Assembly: GCA_029532625.1 (NCBI GenBank)
Contig: JARFXM010000004.1
Coordinates: 3,038,001-3,102,000 of the forward strand
Source: Lomentospora prolificans
Taxonomy: Eukaryota; Ascomycota; Sordariomycetes; Microascales; Microascaceae
Direction of reading: 5' to 3'
Length of the DNA: 64,000 nt
Shown: in pieces, positions 21,251 through 34,099 of the stretch
How positions within the stretch are numbered: position 1 is the first letter of the stretch
How the letters are laid out: the number at the start of each line of letters is the position of its first letter
Notes under the pieces: generated by a model
What the model was told of the DNA's origin: nothing
The model's database searches: none
Seen by the model: the letters and a program-made list of their open reading frames with translations, nothing else
Program-made: the position numbers and the translations under genes

Positions 21251-24200
21251 ATGGCTTATGAAGGAGGCTATCAAACACAGCAGCGCCCGTATGCTGGCCC
21301 AGCGGCGCCGCGACCAAACCCCGCCCCCGCTCCGATGCAAGGGCCAGGAGGATACCAACAACAAGGCTATGACGACTACCAGGGTAGCCAAGGCTACGAT
21401 TATTATGACGATGGAACCGGAGGCTACGGCCCCGAGTACGGACAGCAATATCCAGATCCTGGTTACGGGCAAGGACCTCCGCCAGACCAGAGGTATCCGC
21501 CTCAAAGACAGGATTATTACGGAGGGCCTCCCTCGAACGGCCGGGGAAATCCAGGCCCTCCGATGGGTGGGCGAGGAGGTCCGGGCCCCTCGCCTCGCGC
21601 CCAGACGATGGGAAATATGAGGAATGGCCCGTATCCTCCCCGTGGAGGTGGTCTTCCCCCTGGGCCTGGTCGGGGGTTTCCAAATGGCCCGCCACGAGGC
21701 GGCGGTCCTCCCGGTGGATATGGTCGGGGACCGCCGCCACCAATGGATATGTCTCGTAAGTTTTCGCGAATGTGCTGGCTCCCATGATGCCAATTCATCT
21801 AGCGGCTAACCGATACATTTCAAGAAGCCCAAGGTCGAATCCCGATGAACAACGGTATGAGGAGCCCTGTGAATGGCAGGTTTGGTGGTAACCAGTTCCC
21901 CAATCAAGCTGGCAGAAACGAGTACGACGAGGCCCAGTTATCAAATCAGATGGCTGGAATGGATATAGCACAGCGACCGGGAATGCCCATGAACAGGCAC
22001 AGCGACGGCTCCCAGAGGAGCGCGATGCGACCCCCAGACGGTAGCCAGCATCCCATGGATGGGATGCACGGCCTTCCTCCGCCTGGCCCTCCTCGTGGCT
22101 TTGATGAAGGACGCCGAGGCTCTGAACCCGTCCCGGGTGCTGGATATGGCCCGGGCGGCCCTGGGCCCGTCGAACCCAATCAAGGATATCCTGATCCTGG
22201 ATATGGTCCTGGCCCGGGACCCGGCCCTCGGGGTCCACCCGGAAATGACTTTGGCCCCCCTCCGAGAAGCATGACGTTACCCGTCAACGATCCTATGCAG
22301 CGGCGCAACCCGATGCCTCCACCACAGCCGATGCCGTATGGACCTGGACCTGGACCTAATCGTGGCATGCCACCTCCACAGAGGCCTGCAACATCCCAAA
22401 GCCACCGCCCACCACCGCAAAGAACTTACCCCAATCAAGGCCCCCCGCCCCCAGCCGGATTCGGTGGAGGCCCAGGCTATGGAAACGGGCCTCAACATGG
22501 GGCCCCCCAAGGACCAAGACAATCTTCGCGCGCCTCATACGATGACATATTTGATAGCTATGGCGCGGCGCCATCTGGGAATGGTGACTATGCTCCCCTT
22601 CCGCCGCCTGGTTCTTCCAACGATATGCCAAATTTTGATGCGGGGCCGCGGCATTCATCCCAACATTCTATGGATTTAACCATGACTCCTGGTGGCCTGC
22701 CTAACGGACCTGGTCCTGGCCCTGGCCCTCAACAACCAGGCTTCAACCTACCTCGTACCAAATCTCAGCCAAATTTGCGCAACGGTCAGGGTGCCATCTT
22801 CGAGATGCCTGGCGACGCCCCTCCAATGCCTGCCATGCCTGGTCAGTTCGGTGGCGGGCCTGGTCAACCTTTACGCCGCCCCAGCGCCGCTGGCTTGCCG
22901 AACAATCCTGCAAGCATGAGGGGAGGTCCCGGGGGTATGCCGCCTAACCCATCGCCTTCTCAACAGGCGAACCCGGACTCGCTTCCCTCTCATCCCACTC
23001 CTGTGCGGCCGGGACTCATGGCCGACTCCGTTGTTAGTGTAGCGGACAGACCACCCCCGGTTAGGACCTATGGTACCCCATCGCCCGCGCCCGTGATGAG
23101 CAACGCCCCCCCTACAAGCGCAACCCCATCTGAACCACCTCAAGATCCCGTTACGACAGAAGAGCTAGAACGCTTGCGAGTTATTGTAAAAGCGGATCCA
23201 AACGACCAGGAAACCGCGCTCCGATTCGCAAAGAGACTTGTGGAAGCTTCAGAAGTGTTGATTCCAAATGTTGCCGACCCCAAAACGCGATCCAGATCGC
23301 GTGAGAGATACCTGACAGACGCCCACAAGGTTTTGAAAAAGCTCTCGAACGCGCAGAACAAGGATGCAATGTTTTTTCATGCCGACTGTATTGGAAGGTC
23401 ACTATTCAGCAACGATCCAGATCATAAGGAAGCATTCACTTTGTACCAGTCCGCAGCGAAGCTCGGTCATGCCGCCGCTGCTTACCGAACGGCTGTGTGC
23501 TGCGAGATTGGCCACGAAGACGGTGGCGGTACGAGGAAAGATCCCCTCAAGGCCATCCAGTGGTACAAGCGGGCAGCGACGTTGGGTGACACCCCGGCCA
23601 TGTACAAGATGGGTATGATCCAACTCAAGGGCTTGCTGGGTCAGCCTAAAAATCCACGCGAAGCTATCGGTTGGCTTAAGCGGGCCGCCGACCAAGCGAC
23701 AGTAGAGAACCCCCACGCCCTCCACGAACTCGGCCTGTTGTATGAATCCGCACAACCTAACGACGTCATTATCCGAGACGAAAAGTATGCATTCTCGCTA
23801 TTCAAAAAAGCTGCAGAACTTGGGTACAAGTTCTCACAATTCCGACTTGGATGTGCCTACGAATACGGTCTCATGGGCTGCCCCATTGATCCGAGACTCT
23901 CAATCATGTGGTATTCAAAGGCTGCCATGCAGGAAGAACATCAGTCAGAGCTCGCGCTGAGTGGATGGTACCTCACCGGTAGCGAGGGCGTGCTGGCGCA
24001 AAGCGACACGGAAGCATACCTTTGGGCGAGAAAAGCTGCCATGGCTGGTTTAGCCAAGGCAGAGTATGCCATGGGCTACTTCACAGAGGACGGCATTGGT
24101 GTTCCTGCTAACATGGAAGATGCTAAGCGGTGGTATTGGCGAGCAGCCGGTATGTTGTTTTCGTTCCTGCCCCTTTTTTCTGTTTTCACTTTCAGAGACT

Positions 24201-24373
24201 ACCATCAAGAGTATCCTGCTAACAATGCTCTCTTAACAGCCCAGGACTTCCCCAAGGCTAGGGAACGACTCGAGGATCTCAAGAGATCAGGCAAGAATGG
24301 GCCAAGGCAGCGCGAGCGCATTTCCAGAAGCAAAATGGGCAAGCAGCAAGAAGGCGAATGCTCCCTGATGTGA
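21251..24373 (+). CDS. Chitin synthase III activator of the Skt5/Chs4 family (Sel1 repeats, CaaX box)
   Basis: Exons 21251-21755, 21825-24149 and 24240-24373 encode 987 residues. The first ~600 residues are low-complexity Gly/Pro/Gln/Tyr sequence (GYQQQGYDDYQG type). From about residue 615 comes an alpha-solenoid of Sel1-like repeats, e.g. AFTLYQSAAKLGHAAAAYR, AIQWYKRAATLGDTPAMYKMG, AFSLFKKAAELGYKFSQFRLG, AYLWARKAAMAGLAKAEYAMG. The chain ends CSLM, a prenylation motif comparable to that of yeast Skt5/Chs4, implying farnesyl-dependent membrane association. Family members bind and activate class IV chitin synthase (Chs3) at growth and septum sites. The last intron (24150-24239, GTATGT...ACAG) is 90 nt without a stop, so the frame stays open if it is retained. 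Filamentous fungi carry several Skt5 paralogues; I cannot say which this is. Confidence 0.88.
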
Positions 24374-25558
24374 AAGGAGAGGCTAACGATATCCTCGGGT
24401 TTCTCGTCAAATCTGTCCGCAGCGCTTTTCGATACTTGGGATCGCCAACGCCCATCTGGCTTCGTTGCTCTCTATTTCGATTCCCAGGTGTCCAACTATT
24501 ATCATCTCTTATCTGTCGTTAACCACTAGAAGCCTTCTTCCATCTATGTGTGTGGCTGGTACATGCACGCACAACGGCCTGGCGACACTGCACATCTTTT
24601 TCTCTTCAACTTCACTGTAACAAGATGATAACGACCTGATCACTCCAGACACACACGAGACACGGAGAAAACCATGATGAATAAGCAACAGAGACAACGA
24701 TATGAAAGGGGGCTAACTATGTCAGGGCAGGAGTAATCTTTCCTGCGTTCAACGATTCTCGAAGGATAAGATATTCCGGGAACATTGACACGAGAGCGTG
24801 TTTTATGATGAGCTGAAAACCGGCATGTATATATAGACCTAGGTATACAATGGAATGGCACCCCGAAGACACGACGAGAAGCGTTAAGTGGCGGGTCGAG
24901 GAAGGCGGGGACATGAAGCTGGGAAGAGATGAAAACTGACGCTTGCTTTTGTTTTGCTTTGAGCTTAAGGAGGGTAGTGCCACAGGTACCTGATCAATAG
25001 AGACTATTGTCACTAATATGAATGTCCGCGCTCATGAGCCTCGCCATGTCTCTCGGGGGCCCAGATCTTCACATGTTCACAGAGAGGAGCTTTGCCTTCC
25101 TATGATTCACGCACATCAGCAAATTTGCAAAAGCGTTGTGACAGTTGGAATAAAGAAGGGGCCAGAGAATTATATGTCTAATCCATAATTTGAATTCTTG
25201 GCTTCATCTCTGACCTTCTCATTAACCACTGGCCTTCCCTGTCTTTTAGAAAAGGCTCAGACTAGGTCCATATCCTCCATGATATCTTCATAGGCTCCCC
25301 CAGAGGGTGTTTAAACGCCTCTCTCTACAAGGGGCCTGCTCAGTATATACAAAATTCCCACCTCAACATACTCCTGACTCCGAATGACTCCTAGCGGAGC
25401 CACCTAACGCAGCATTGTATAAATATAAAGGGAGAAGAAAGGTTAGGGGGAGCTGTGAGCATCCGTCAGCAGCACAAAGCGCATTAAGATGCTCAACAGA
25501 CTTGATGATGCATATGTAGTATAAAGTGAATGAATGGATGTATACGATGAAAGCGACT
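24374..25558. other. Convergent 3' flanks (SKT5 and EGF-like gene)
   Basis: About 1.2 kb with no coding signal; moderately AT-rich with short microhomologies, consistent with 3' UTRs of the two flanking genes. Confidence 0.5.
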
Positions 25559-28210
25559 TCAGGGTATTTCCAAACTCAGATCGAGCCACCTTCGCGGCAC
25601 AACCCGTGGCCGGGCCTCCATTTCCTCCAGCTCCAGCGCTCGTTTAAAAGTTCTCCCGCCAGTGCTCCCAGAGCCAGTATTGACCCTAAAATTGACCAAG
25701 TCGACGGTGTTGCCATTACCGAGATCGATGTTCGAAGCTTGATCGGTAGTCAAGCTACTGCCACGTCCATTCACAGTGCCCGAGGTCGTAAAAAAGCGTT
25801 GCAGAATAGATTGGGCGCGGGAGGCATCCGACAAGCCGTCTTCCTGCAGGACGAACAAGACAGCGACCCGGGCGAAGTCTAACACATCCTCCGATACAAC
25901 AAATGCTGTTGATTCCGGCATAGCGGTCGCGGTCGCCGGAAGCGTTGTGGTGACTGTGGTTGTGGTCGTACCCGGTATCCTATTCGGGAGAGTATTGATC
26001 ATAGTTCTAGAGATTGTTGTGACCCTAGGTATTGTTTGAAATCCAGCAATGCTCGAGTCGCTCGCGGCGTTCAGTTGATTGGGTACGATAGTGATGATCT
26101 CCACCGCAACAAAGAAGGCCGCACCTACAACTGCAGCTTCGTCATCCACAACGGCGGCACCTACGACAGCGGCCTGCGTTTCCCCGTTCCTTGCAGAGCG
26201 ACCGTCAAACGTTACTAGAGAATTCTGCGCCGTGCACGAAAGACTCCCGGTATTAAAACGAGCTAGGATTTCAGTTCCGGAGAGAGGGACAGAAAAATTA
26301 CCCTGGGCTTCTGAGATGAGACGCGGGATTGCCTGCCCGAGGGTGACGTTGTCGATGCCTGGTGTTTCGTCCAGCGTGGCCAAGCTCGTCGTCGTGCAAC
26401 CCGCCGAACCGGCAATGGTGCAATTAGAGCCGGTGAACCCATTTGTGCATATGCAAGAGCATACATCGCGAGCAACAACGTTTGTGCCGCCATTCTCACA
26501 GGTAAGCTGTTCGCGGCATTGTGCAAGTGTAGAATCGCCTAATGGACCGCCCAAGTTGCGGAACACAAAGAATTGAAGTGGCACAAGAACAGCAGCAGCA
26601 ATTATACCGAGGACAACGATGACGATGATGATAAACCCCCACAAGGGCAGGCCACAGTACCTCTTCCTGTTGTTTTGTGGTGGTGATGCCTTTTTCGAGG
26701 TGGGGACGTTAGCAGCGCTTGCTTGTTGGCTTGCTTGGCCGCGATTAATAGAGGGAGGTAGAGGCCAAGAGGAGGGCGCCTTAAACCAACTTCCAACTCG
26801 GCTCGTACGCGATGTAGCCTGGGCCGGCGGGGGAAACGCCGCCAACATATCGGAGAACCCGGACTGATGGCGGTCATCTGCCGCTAGAATTGCTGTTGTT
26901 AGTATGGTTTGTGCTGATTACAATATACATGGATTTAACATACTTGAAGAGCGGTCCGAGTTCCGGCCGGCCTTCTCATCCGGAAATTCCAAATCATCAA
27001 ATCGACTTGCAGGTCGCTTTCCTCGGTCAATCATAGCAGCAAGCCTAGTAGCTCTCTTGATAAGATCGGGTAGGCTGGTCATGCTTCCTCGGGCATTTGC
27101 CCTTTCTACCGCCTCCATGTCCAACTTTGGAGGGCGTCGAATAGCAGATAGCCGGTTGTAGGCCATGCGGGGCGGTGATGGCGATAGCGTCCGGGCTTGG
27201 GTGGCATCAGTTGGGCCTACAAGTAGGCCATTTGGAGGACTATCAGATTTCGCAGCCGTCGCCGTAGTCTCGGAGCTTGACGCCTCCAAGTAACCCGTTC
27301 CGTCCGCAAACGGGTCTTGAATTGGGGCTGGGCCTGGACGGGGGGGTGTTGCGCTAGAAGCCGTTCCTTTGTTCATGACGAGGTGCGGCTTTCCTCGTTT
27401 GCCGATGCTAGCACTTCGTACAAGTTTGCTTTCATCGGAAGCCAAAGAATTCGAATCATGGCCGTTCGCCCTCAAAATTTCGTCATAGAAGGCGTCTGGG
27501 TACGTCGGACTATTTCCGGGGGAAGGGCTTCCGAAGCTCTCGGGTATCGCAGCACTAGAGGCTAATGAGGTATGAGATCTAGTTCGGGGGCTCTCCTCGG
27601 GAATGGGCGATACGAATGAAACATTAGAATAGAATGATGAAGCGCCTCTTCGAGCAGACGGCGGTGGGCCTAACGTGACGCTCCTGCGTCCCGGAGGCAC
27701 GCCAGGCGGGGCCGCAGAAACAGGTAGTGGAAAGTCAGGGATCGACGCAGTCGATGAGTTAGTTTGGAATGATGAAGGTGTGGGGGGAACCGAGCTGTTG
27801 AAGCTTTGCTCTGAGTCCCGGGCATTTTGTGGTTGGTACTGAAATACCGGTGTTGGATCTTGTACACGAGAGGCGTCTAATATTGACGGTACACGGCTTG
27901 GGCGAGGTGGACGTTTGGGGGGTTGCGACCTTCCTGGGGGCGGTTGATATGGTTCAGAGCCGGCCGCCACCGCAGGTGTAGGAATAGGGCCAGGGAGAGG
28001 CCATTGGGGAACCGGAGTCGGCCTAGATATGGCGACTCCAATAGGAACGTTCTTGCCCTGCAAAGCCAGAGGCATAGCATGCCTCTGGCTTGTCGCTCCA
28101 GCCAGTCGGTCTTCGGTTCTTACATTCTCTGCTCGTTCCCTCTCCCTCCGTACGGATCCCCCTGAAGCGTCGGTTCGATCCATTTCTCTTCCATTTTGAG
28201 GTAGACTCAT
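25559..28210 (-). CDS. Single-pass membrane protein with Pro/Ser-rich cytoplasmic region and EGF-like ectodomain
   Basis: Two exons, 28210-26944 and 26883-25559, joined by a 60-nt intron (GTATGT...TTCTAG), give 863 residues. Residues 1-500 are disordered, rich in Pro, Ser and Arg, with many potential SP/TP phosphosites. A strong transmembrane segment (WGFIIIVIVVLGIIAAAVL, about 504-530) follows a basic NNRKRY stop sequence, so the N-terminus should be cytoplasmic and the C-terminus outside. Immediately after is one EGF-like module with six Cys (about 545-577, ending CTNGFTGSNC), then a Thr/Ser-rich ectodomain with N-glycosylation sites. Fungal proteins with this layout are annotated only as EGF-like or hypothetical. 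A role at the cell surface or wall is inferred; no enzyme domain is present. Confidence 0.85.
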
Positions 28211-29700
28211 TTAGCACCTTCCAACACGGCCGTCAGACATGGGATGAGAGGGTGGTTGGATCAAACGTCGCACACTGAATGGTCGTCAGTCCCTTCGATT
28301 CTCGAGAGCTCGGAGCAAAACCTCGAATCGTAGATAGTCGCCCTGTTCCAAGCTGTCCACGTCGTCTCTAAACCGGAGTCGGAATACCGTCGGGTCGTTT
28401 GTGTCGAAGCCGGGAGGGAGTGTCACCGGTGAACCGTAATCTACGATGACTTCGTGTCGCTGGGACCCGGGAGGGGTAGAAGAGAATTTCAAATGAAGCA
28501 GGTTCAGATGAAGCAGGGTGAAAGACGACTCTAATGACTCGGACACACAAGTGTGACGAAGTCGGGTATCTCAAAATGAATCGGTGCCGCTCAACTTTAA
28601 AATCCAACGCTGTGGAACCATCGAGGTTTCCGGAGGTGAGGCTAGAAATTAAGTGCAAGTAAAGCACAGAGAAGAGAACGCAGATGCCAGCTTGCTGTAG
28701 TAAAAGAACAGAACGAGAAAGAAAAACAAGAATTCGAAATATCAGAGAGGGTGTATAACGCTGATCTGGAGGTGAATGAGAGAAATGAAGATGCAACGAT
28801 GGGTGGTGGAAGCACAGTTCGAAAGGCGACGAGTGAGTGGTAGAGGCGAAAAGAAAGGAAAGGACCTGCAAGTAACAGGAAGAAAGTGTCAGTTCTGGTC
28901 GAAACTAGGGAGAAGCGAAGTGCTAAGGTGTGGAAGTGAGGCAGAGCGATGAGGAAGCCGGTGTCGAGCTGACAGAGGCGGAAGGGTTACGGCAACGGAT
29001 ACCTCGGAGTGGGATTAGGACGAGGAACGGGGGTGCACGTATTACCAACAAGGGCATCCCATGATACCTAGACAGCCGGGTCACGGACGGAAAAGGTGGG
29101 AGTTGCACAGGGCAGGATAGAAGAGTGAAGGAGAAGGGGGGAAAGGGGATCACCTACTCCGTACAGTATTCGTTTGAGAAGGGATACTTAGAAGAGTGAA
29201 AGGACGGATGAAGTCGAGGAGGACCGGGTGGGAGGTACATCTACCCACCGAGGTGTGTAAGTGCTTGAACTGGAGGTAATAGCAGTTTCAAGGAAAAGGC
29301 TTGGGTTGACCAGGAAATTCCTTCACCTTAGATTAAGGCTACACAAGAGGAAGTCAGGATATCCAACATCTATATACTAATAAAGTGAAAGAAGCAAGAA
29401 ATAGCAGAAGAGAGAAGTGGAGACGAGGGATTCAGTCGTGTCGAGTGTAGCCATCTCCCCTGCTCCTTTAGTTTGTCTCCTTCCCTGGCTCCTTGTTGTA
29501 CAAGGAGTACGAAGCGAAGTCGAGGCAGAAAACGCGGGAGGTACCTTCCGTGGTAGTTTAGGTGAAAGAGTTCATCACATCGGACTTTCTTTTTCGGGTG
29601 CGAAAGGTGCAAAAAAGGTGCGAGGGGCTGTTCGGCACAGTGTGTGTTTCAGGATCCGCGGACTTCAGGGGTCGCCGTCAAACCCGACACCATTGAGAGA
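28211..29700 (-). promoter_or_regulatory. Long pyrimidine-rich leader/promoter of the EGF-like gene
   Basis: On the minus strand this stretch is strongly C/T-rich (on the plus strand, runs such as GAAAGAAAAACAAG and GAGAAATGAAGATG), typical of leaders and core promoters of highly regulated fungal genes. Short open frames inside it overlap on both strands and carry no motif. Transcription start sites cannot be placed from sequence. Confidence 0.45.
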
Positions 29701-32700
29701 GGCACACGGTATTGTGTCAGAGGGGACGGAGATCAAGAGTCAATCAAGCAGAGTGCCATATCCAACAAACGTGCTCTCAAGATTTAGGTCGGTCTGTGAT
29801 TGATGATTTGCGAAACTACTTGAAGCGTACTGTCATTGTGATTTGTTGGCGAGACAGGTATACTCTTTTTTGGTCCCTTTTTGTTTGGTTCGCAAGGCCA
29901 CTTTGGATCTCCCGAACTTTACATACATGTACGATCAAGAAAAGCACGGGGTGAGAATAAACAAGCAGTGGCGAGTTCATGGGCGGTCGTACGAGGCCAG
30001 GATAGGCAGGGCCGAGTGTGCCAGGCACAACACTGCTAGTAATACATACAACCTGCGATGTGGGTGGGGAGGATGCTATTGTATTCGCTCCTGCTCTTGG
30101 ACGCTTGATCGCTTGATCGCTTGATCGTGTGGTAGAAACAAGGGCACCGTCGCAAGATTCGGCTTGGGACCCCTATTCTTCCTGGGGACGCGAGATGGCC
30201 TTTTGCCGCGTCTTCCAAGCCTGCGGAGCGACACAGACTAGCGCCTACATTATACTTGAAAGACGGTTTTATTGGTTTCCTCAATTGCGATCCTGTTCCC
30301 GTCGCAAAGCACTCACATCAACGGAATCCGCTAATGCACTATTATACACTGACGAAGTTGGTCACCGCGCGATTCCCAGTCTGGCGATATGTTCAAGGGT
30401 CATGGATCTGAGAAATCAATATCAACAATATCAGCTCGCTGTGCCAGGATCACCCACCAACCCAACCGAGAACTGTGGAGCACCGCTACATCTTCTTCCC
30501 CAAGCACCAAAGGCAACGGGAAGTACTGCTACGTTATATCTGAGCCGGTTAATTCTCCATCCCCACATCCTCACGTACCTGACGGAACTAGATTAATAGA
30601 AGCCGGTGTGTCCATCTACGTCAAGCCTGGCTTTTATAATGTTAGCAATGCCCTGCTGGCTGGCTCCTCTTCGACAGTCCGCCGCGCTCGAATTCGGTAG
30701 CCGGGAGGCGTACTCAAGATAAACTCGAGACTGTCCCCCACAAGATCGGCCCCCGAATCGAAGAGCGGCCTCACAAACTGGGCCTAGCGTAATCTTGAAT
30801 AGCACCTTGAGGGCATTGCCAGCTAGCTATTTACATAAGGGTGCTCCTAACATGAATTAATGGAAGTCGAGCAATCGCCACAACCCTCGGACCCCACCTT
30901 TCAGTAGTCATGTACGTTGATACAGCTAGCTGGCATTGCTGGCGTACCTACTTTCAATACCCCCGCCGCTGTCGTCAAACTACACAAGGGTTCCACTCAA
31001 ATGCGCAAAACCCTCACTGAGTAATTTAGCGCGACCCTCCTAAGGAACCTCACAGACTAGGGTGTGAGGTTTCCGAATCAAGCGTAACGGCTGGTCCAAG
31101 GGGCCAGTGGGTAAAAAGCTGGATTGTCGCTCTCACTTCAAACGCCTTGTCTCTCTCCGCTGAGAGCCCCAAGCAGCGGCTCGCTGGTTTGTTCGTCCAT
31201 TCGCAAGATAGCACTACACAGCATGGGACTCCCTCGTGCTACAAGCAGACGACGTGGCGACACTTGCACCTGGTAGCCTGGGTGACTGCCAACCGATTTA
31301 CTAGCCTGCGGTCTCCTTGTAGTACCTTTTACTATGCAAGTATGGGGATGAAAGCCGTCATCCCATTACGGGCTAACGACTAGTGTTAACACTAAGGGGC
31401 ACGGACTCGCATTGCAATGCAAGGTACGGATTGTCAAGACCAGACCATCGGGAGGAAGGATCCAGGCGGAGTGGCTGTGCCCTCCCGTACCCTGGAGGAA
31501 AGTAGTTCCGTGGACTACGAAGTAATTATTGCCTGTTGCTCGTTATCGTATTCCCTCATTCTCCACATTGAAGTAACCTAGCTGGAGAGGCAAGCTCTCA
31601 CACAACATGGCCCTGGGGTGGTATCTAGGGCATAACACGGGGAGCGCAACAAATTGCGCCTTTCTGGCACAAGTATCCTGGCCGGGACAACCTCAAATTG
31701 TCAGGTTCCTGGGTAAGACGGTTTGCTTGGGGCAAAGGGTAACATAAAGCTAGGGATGATCATCAGCGCGGTCGTCATTTCTGAGGATAAAGTCGTTAGC
31801 CGTAGATGCAGAGCCGACCAGCAAATGCAAGCTGGCAACGTCGACTACTACTGACTTGAATAAAACGTTGTCCGTGGCCGATAATAAGCGAGGACCCGAT
31901 CATCCAACGCTACGGGCCAGTACTCTTAGACTCCGTGTATCGTACGCATCCAGGCAAAACAATCCTCGACAACCAAGCCAAACGTTGGCAAGACACTTTA
32001 CCGTTCAGCTTCGCCGTCACCTACTCCTGTCTGCTCCCAAACAAAAGCGACGGCGCCACAGCCTGGTTTCACCCTCCTTCATATCCAATGTTTAGGCCGA
32101 ACTCGGGGCCCTTGCCAAACTTTCAACGTGCTGACCACTGCCAACGGCCAGCTTCACCGGCCCGACCCCAACCTCCTCGTCTCTAGCTACCCTCCGAAAC
32201 GAAACATTTGTTTTTACCTTCGTACAGCCAGGCTGCAGGTGTTAATGGCCCGACCGACCGAAGAAAGACATCCGGCGCCATGAGGAACAAGTGGCCACAT
32301 GGAATGTTTAGGGGAAAGCCCCAACCGTTTCCCTTCAGCCTTGTCCCGGATTTCCTGTGACATCCTCACCATCCATCGTCTCGCTGTATAGACGCCGTGC
32401 GACTTAGGCCCGATGCCTGAAGCTGGCGCGTCGGAATCCATCGCCAACGATTTTCTGGCAATCGGCGGATCGCGATCGTCAGCGCACTACCGAAGATAGA
32501 GGAGGCCAATTCTTGATAGGATGCGTCAAAAATTAGCTTTTTTTTCTCCCTTCCTAGTCAGCTCCTGCATCCTACCCGATTGTCTCGGGGTTTCTAGATC
32601 AGCACTGTTGGTTCCATCCCCTGAACACAGCCTTTTTCCGCCGTTTCAGACACCCTCGCGCAACGCTCTGGAACACTTCTTTTGTCGAAGAATCAATTTA

Positions 32701-34099
32701 TCCAGCCCTAGGCCGAACCGTAACCCAGCCATCCTGACTTTGAATCACGTGTGGGACTGGGCAGCCTGAAGCACGCCGCGCCCTGTCATCTCAACTTCAG
32801 ATCCTGAGACTGTTCCTCCCGAGGTGCGCCGCCCTGGGCCTCACTATTTCGAGACCGCACCGAAGGAAGTTGGCTTTTTACACTGTCCTATTCTGATATC
32901 TTTCCATGGTCGTTCGTTTCTTTCAGCACTGGTGCGCAGCACCTTTGTGGCCCCTTGTGAGGTAGACGGATGAGCTAGCGTAGAAGAGGCTCCATCCGTT
33001 TACACCGTAGAGGCGTCGTGATGTAAGTTTCATGCCCGGAAAGGGTAAGTATTGACGGGAGGCCATGCAATTCTTTGGTTCACTGCTATTCCGCATTGTA
33101 TTGGTATTGGTTATCAAAGGACATTTTCTAACCACTCCAACCTTCCATTTCCTCCACATGACTATGCACTCATGTTCACTTAACACCAACAGATTTGGGC
33201 TTGTCTGTATTCGGGAGTCCGATCTCAGCAGCTTCGTGCGGGCGGACTCACCGAGTCCTTGCTTCTTCCTTCGTATGCAGACATGTTTCCACAAGACGGA
33301 CATGCACGCTGCACACTTGTTCCCACTTTTGTTGAATGCAGATGAGACATCGTCAGCCTTATGCCGGGCTGACACACTTCGTTTTGATGATAGATAGATA
33401 GGCTTCGTGGTCAAGAGAGAGCAAAGTCCCCCGCGAAGTAGACTCTCGCTGGTGATTACGGCCCCAGCCTGACTATGAGCTCGGGTCGGCTCGCACATAC
33501 TTGCCATGTTGTCTGACCTGCAGCTTAAAGCGGGCGGCCAGATGGATTCACTGGTTTTAGCGAACGGCGTCCGTCTATGAATACGGCTCATAAAATGCGC
33601 TCTAATCAGATGTACCCGTGAAGTGAGGATACGCATGTGCTATCTATAACCTCGCGAGAGCTGGATCGACCGTATCCCACCATTCGGGTTGCCTGCGGCT
33701 GGGCTTCCAATGTTCGATGCGAGTCTTAAGACGATTGCGAATTCATCCGGTTCAGACCGGCCCAAGCCCTCGCCGAGCACATCCCTACTTCCCGTACCAA
33801 CGTGAGTTATGGGAATGCTCAATATAAGTCAGGCTTACCACTTAGTCGATCATTTCTTGGCGATCATCTGATCTGTTGAAGGGCCTACTCGTACCGGATT
33901 TCCAACTTTGGCTCGCGTCCGCTGACGTGAGGCTTGGTGACCGAGACTCTGGAACTCGTCTGCAACCAGCTCATTCCTGATATAATTCGCCAAATAAGAT
34001 CTGATACTAATGTCAAACCAGGCGTCAATTCTAACAGTATCAAGTAAACTTGGCCTTCGCTCTAGAGAATAGTGTATCCTGCACCTGGCATACTTAAGT
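29701..34099. other. Gene-poor interval
   Basis: No supported gene in 4.4 kb. The longest frame (237 codons, minus, 33636-32923) has basic, unstructured composition without a domain. One perfect short tandem repeat lies at 30103-30126. The density of stops and absence of splice-consistent exons argue for non-coding or decayed DNA. Confidence 0.4.
30103..30126. repeat. Octamer tandem repeat, three copies of GCTTGATC
   Basis: Three perfect head-to-tail copies of GCTTGATC are directly visible. Each contains the palindrome-like core TGATC. No associated gene; probably a simple replication-slippage repeat. Confidence 0.9.

Noticed and set aside
21120..21793. Two minus-strand frames of over 200 codons
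   Set aside because: Antisense to the low-complexity Gly/Pro-rich start of the SKT5-type gene, where repetitive GC-rich codons keep other frames open.
32923..33636. 237-codon minus-strand frame in the gene-poor block
   Set aside because: No domain, Arg/Ser-rich random-like composition, no partner exons or codon bias; could be re-examined only with transcript data.
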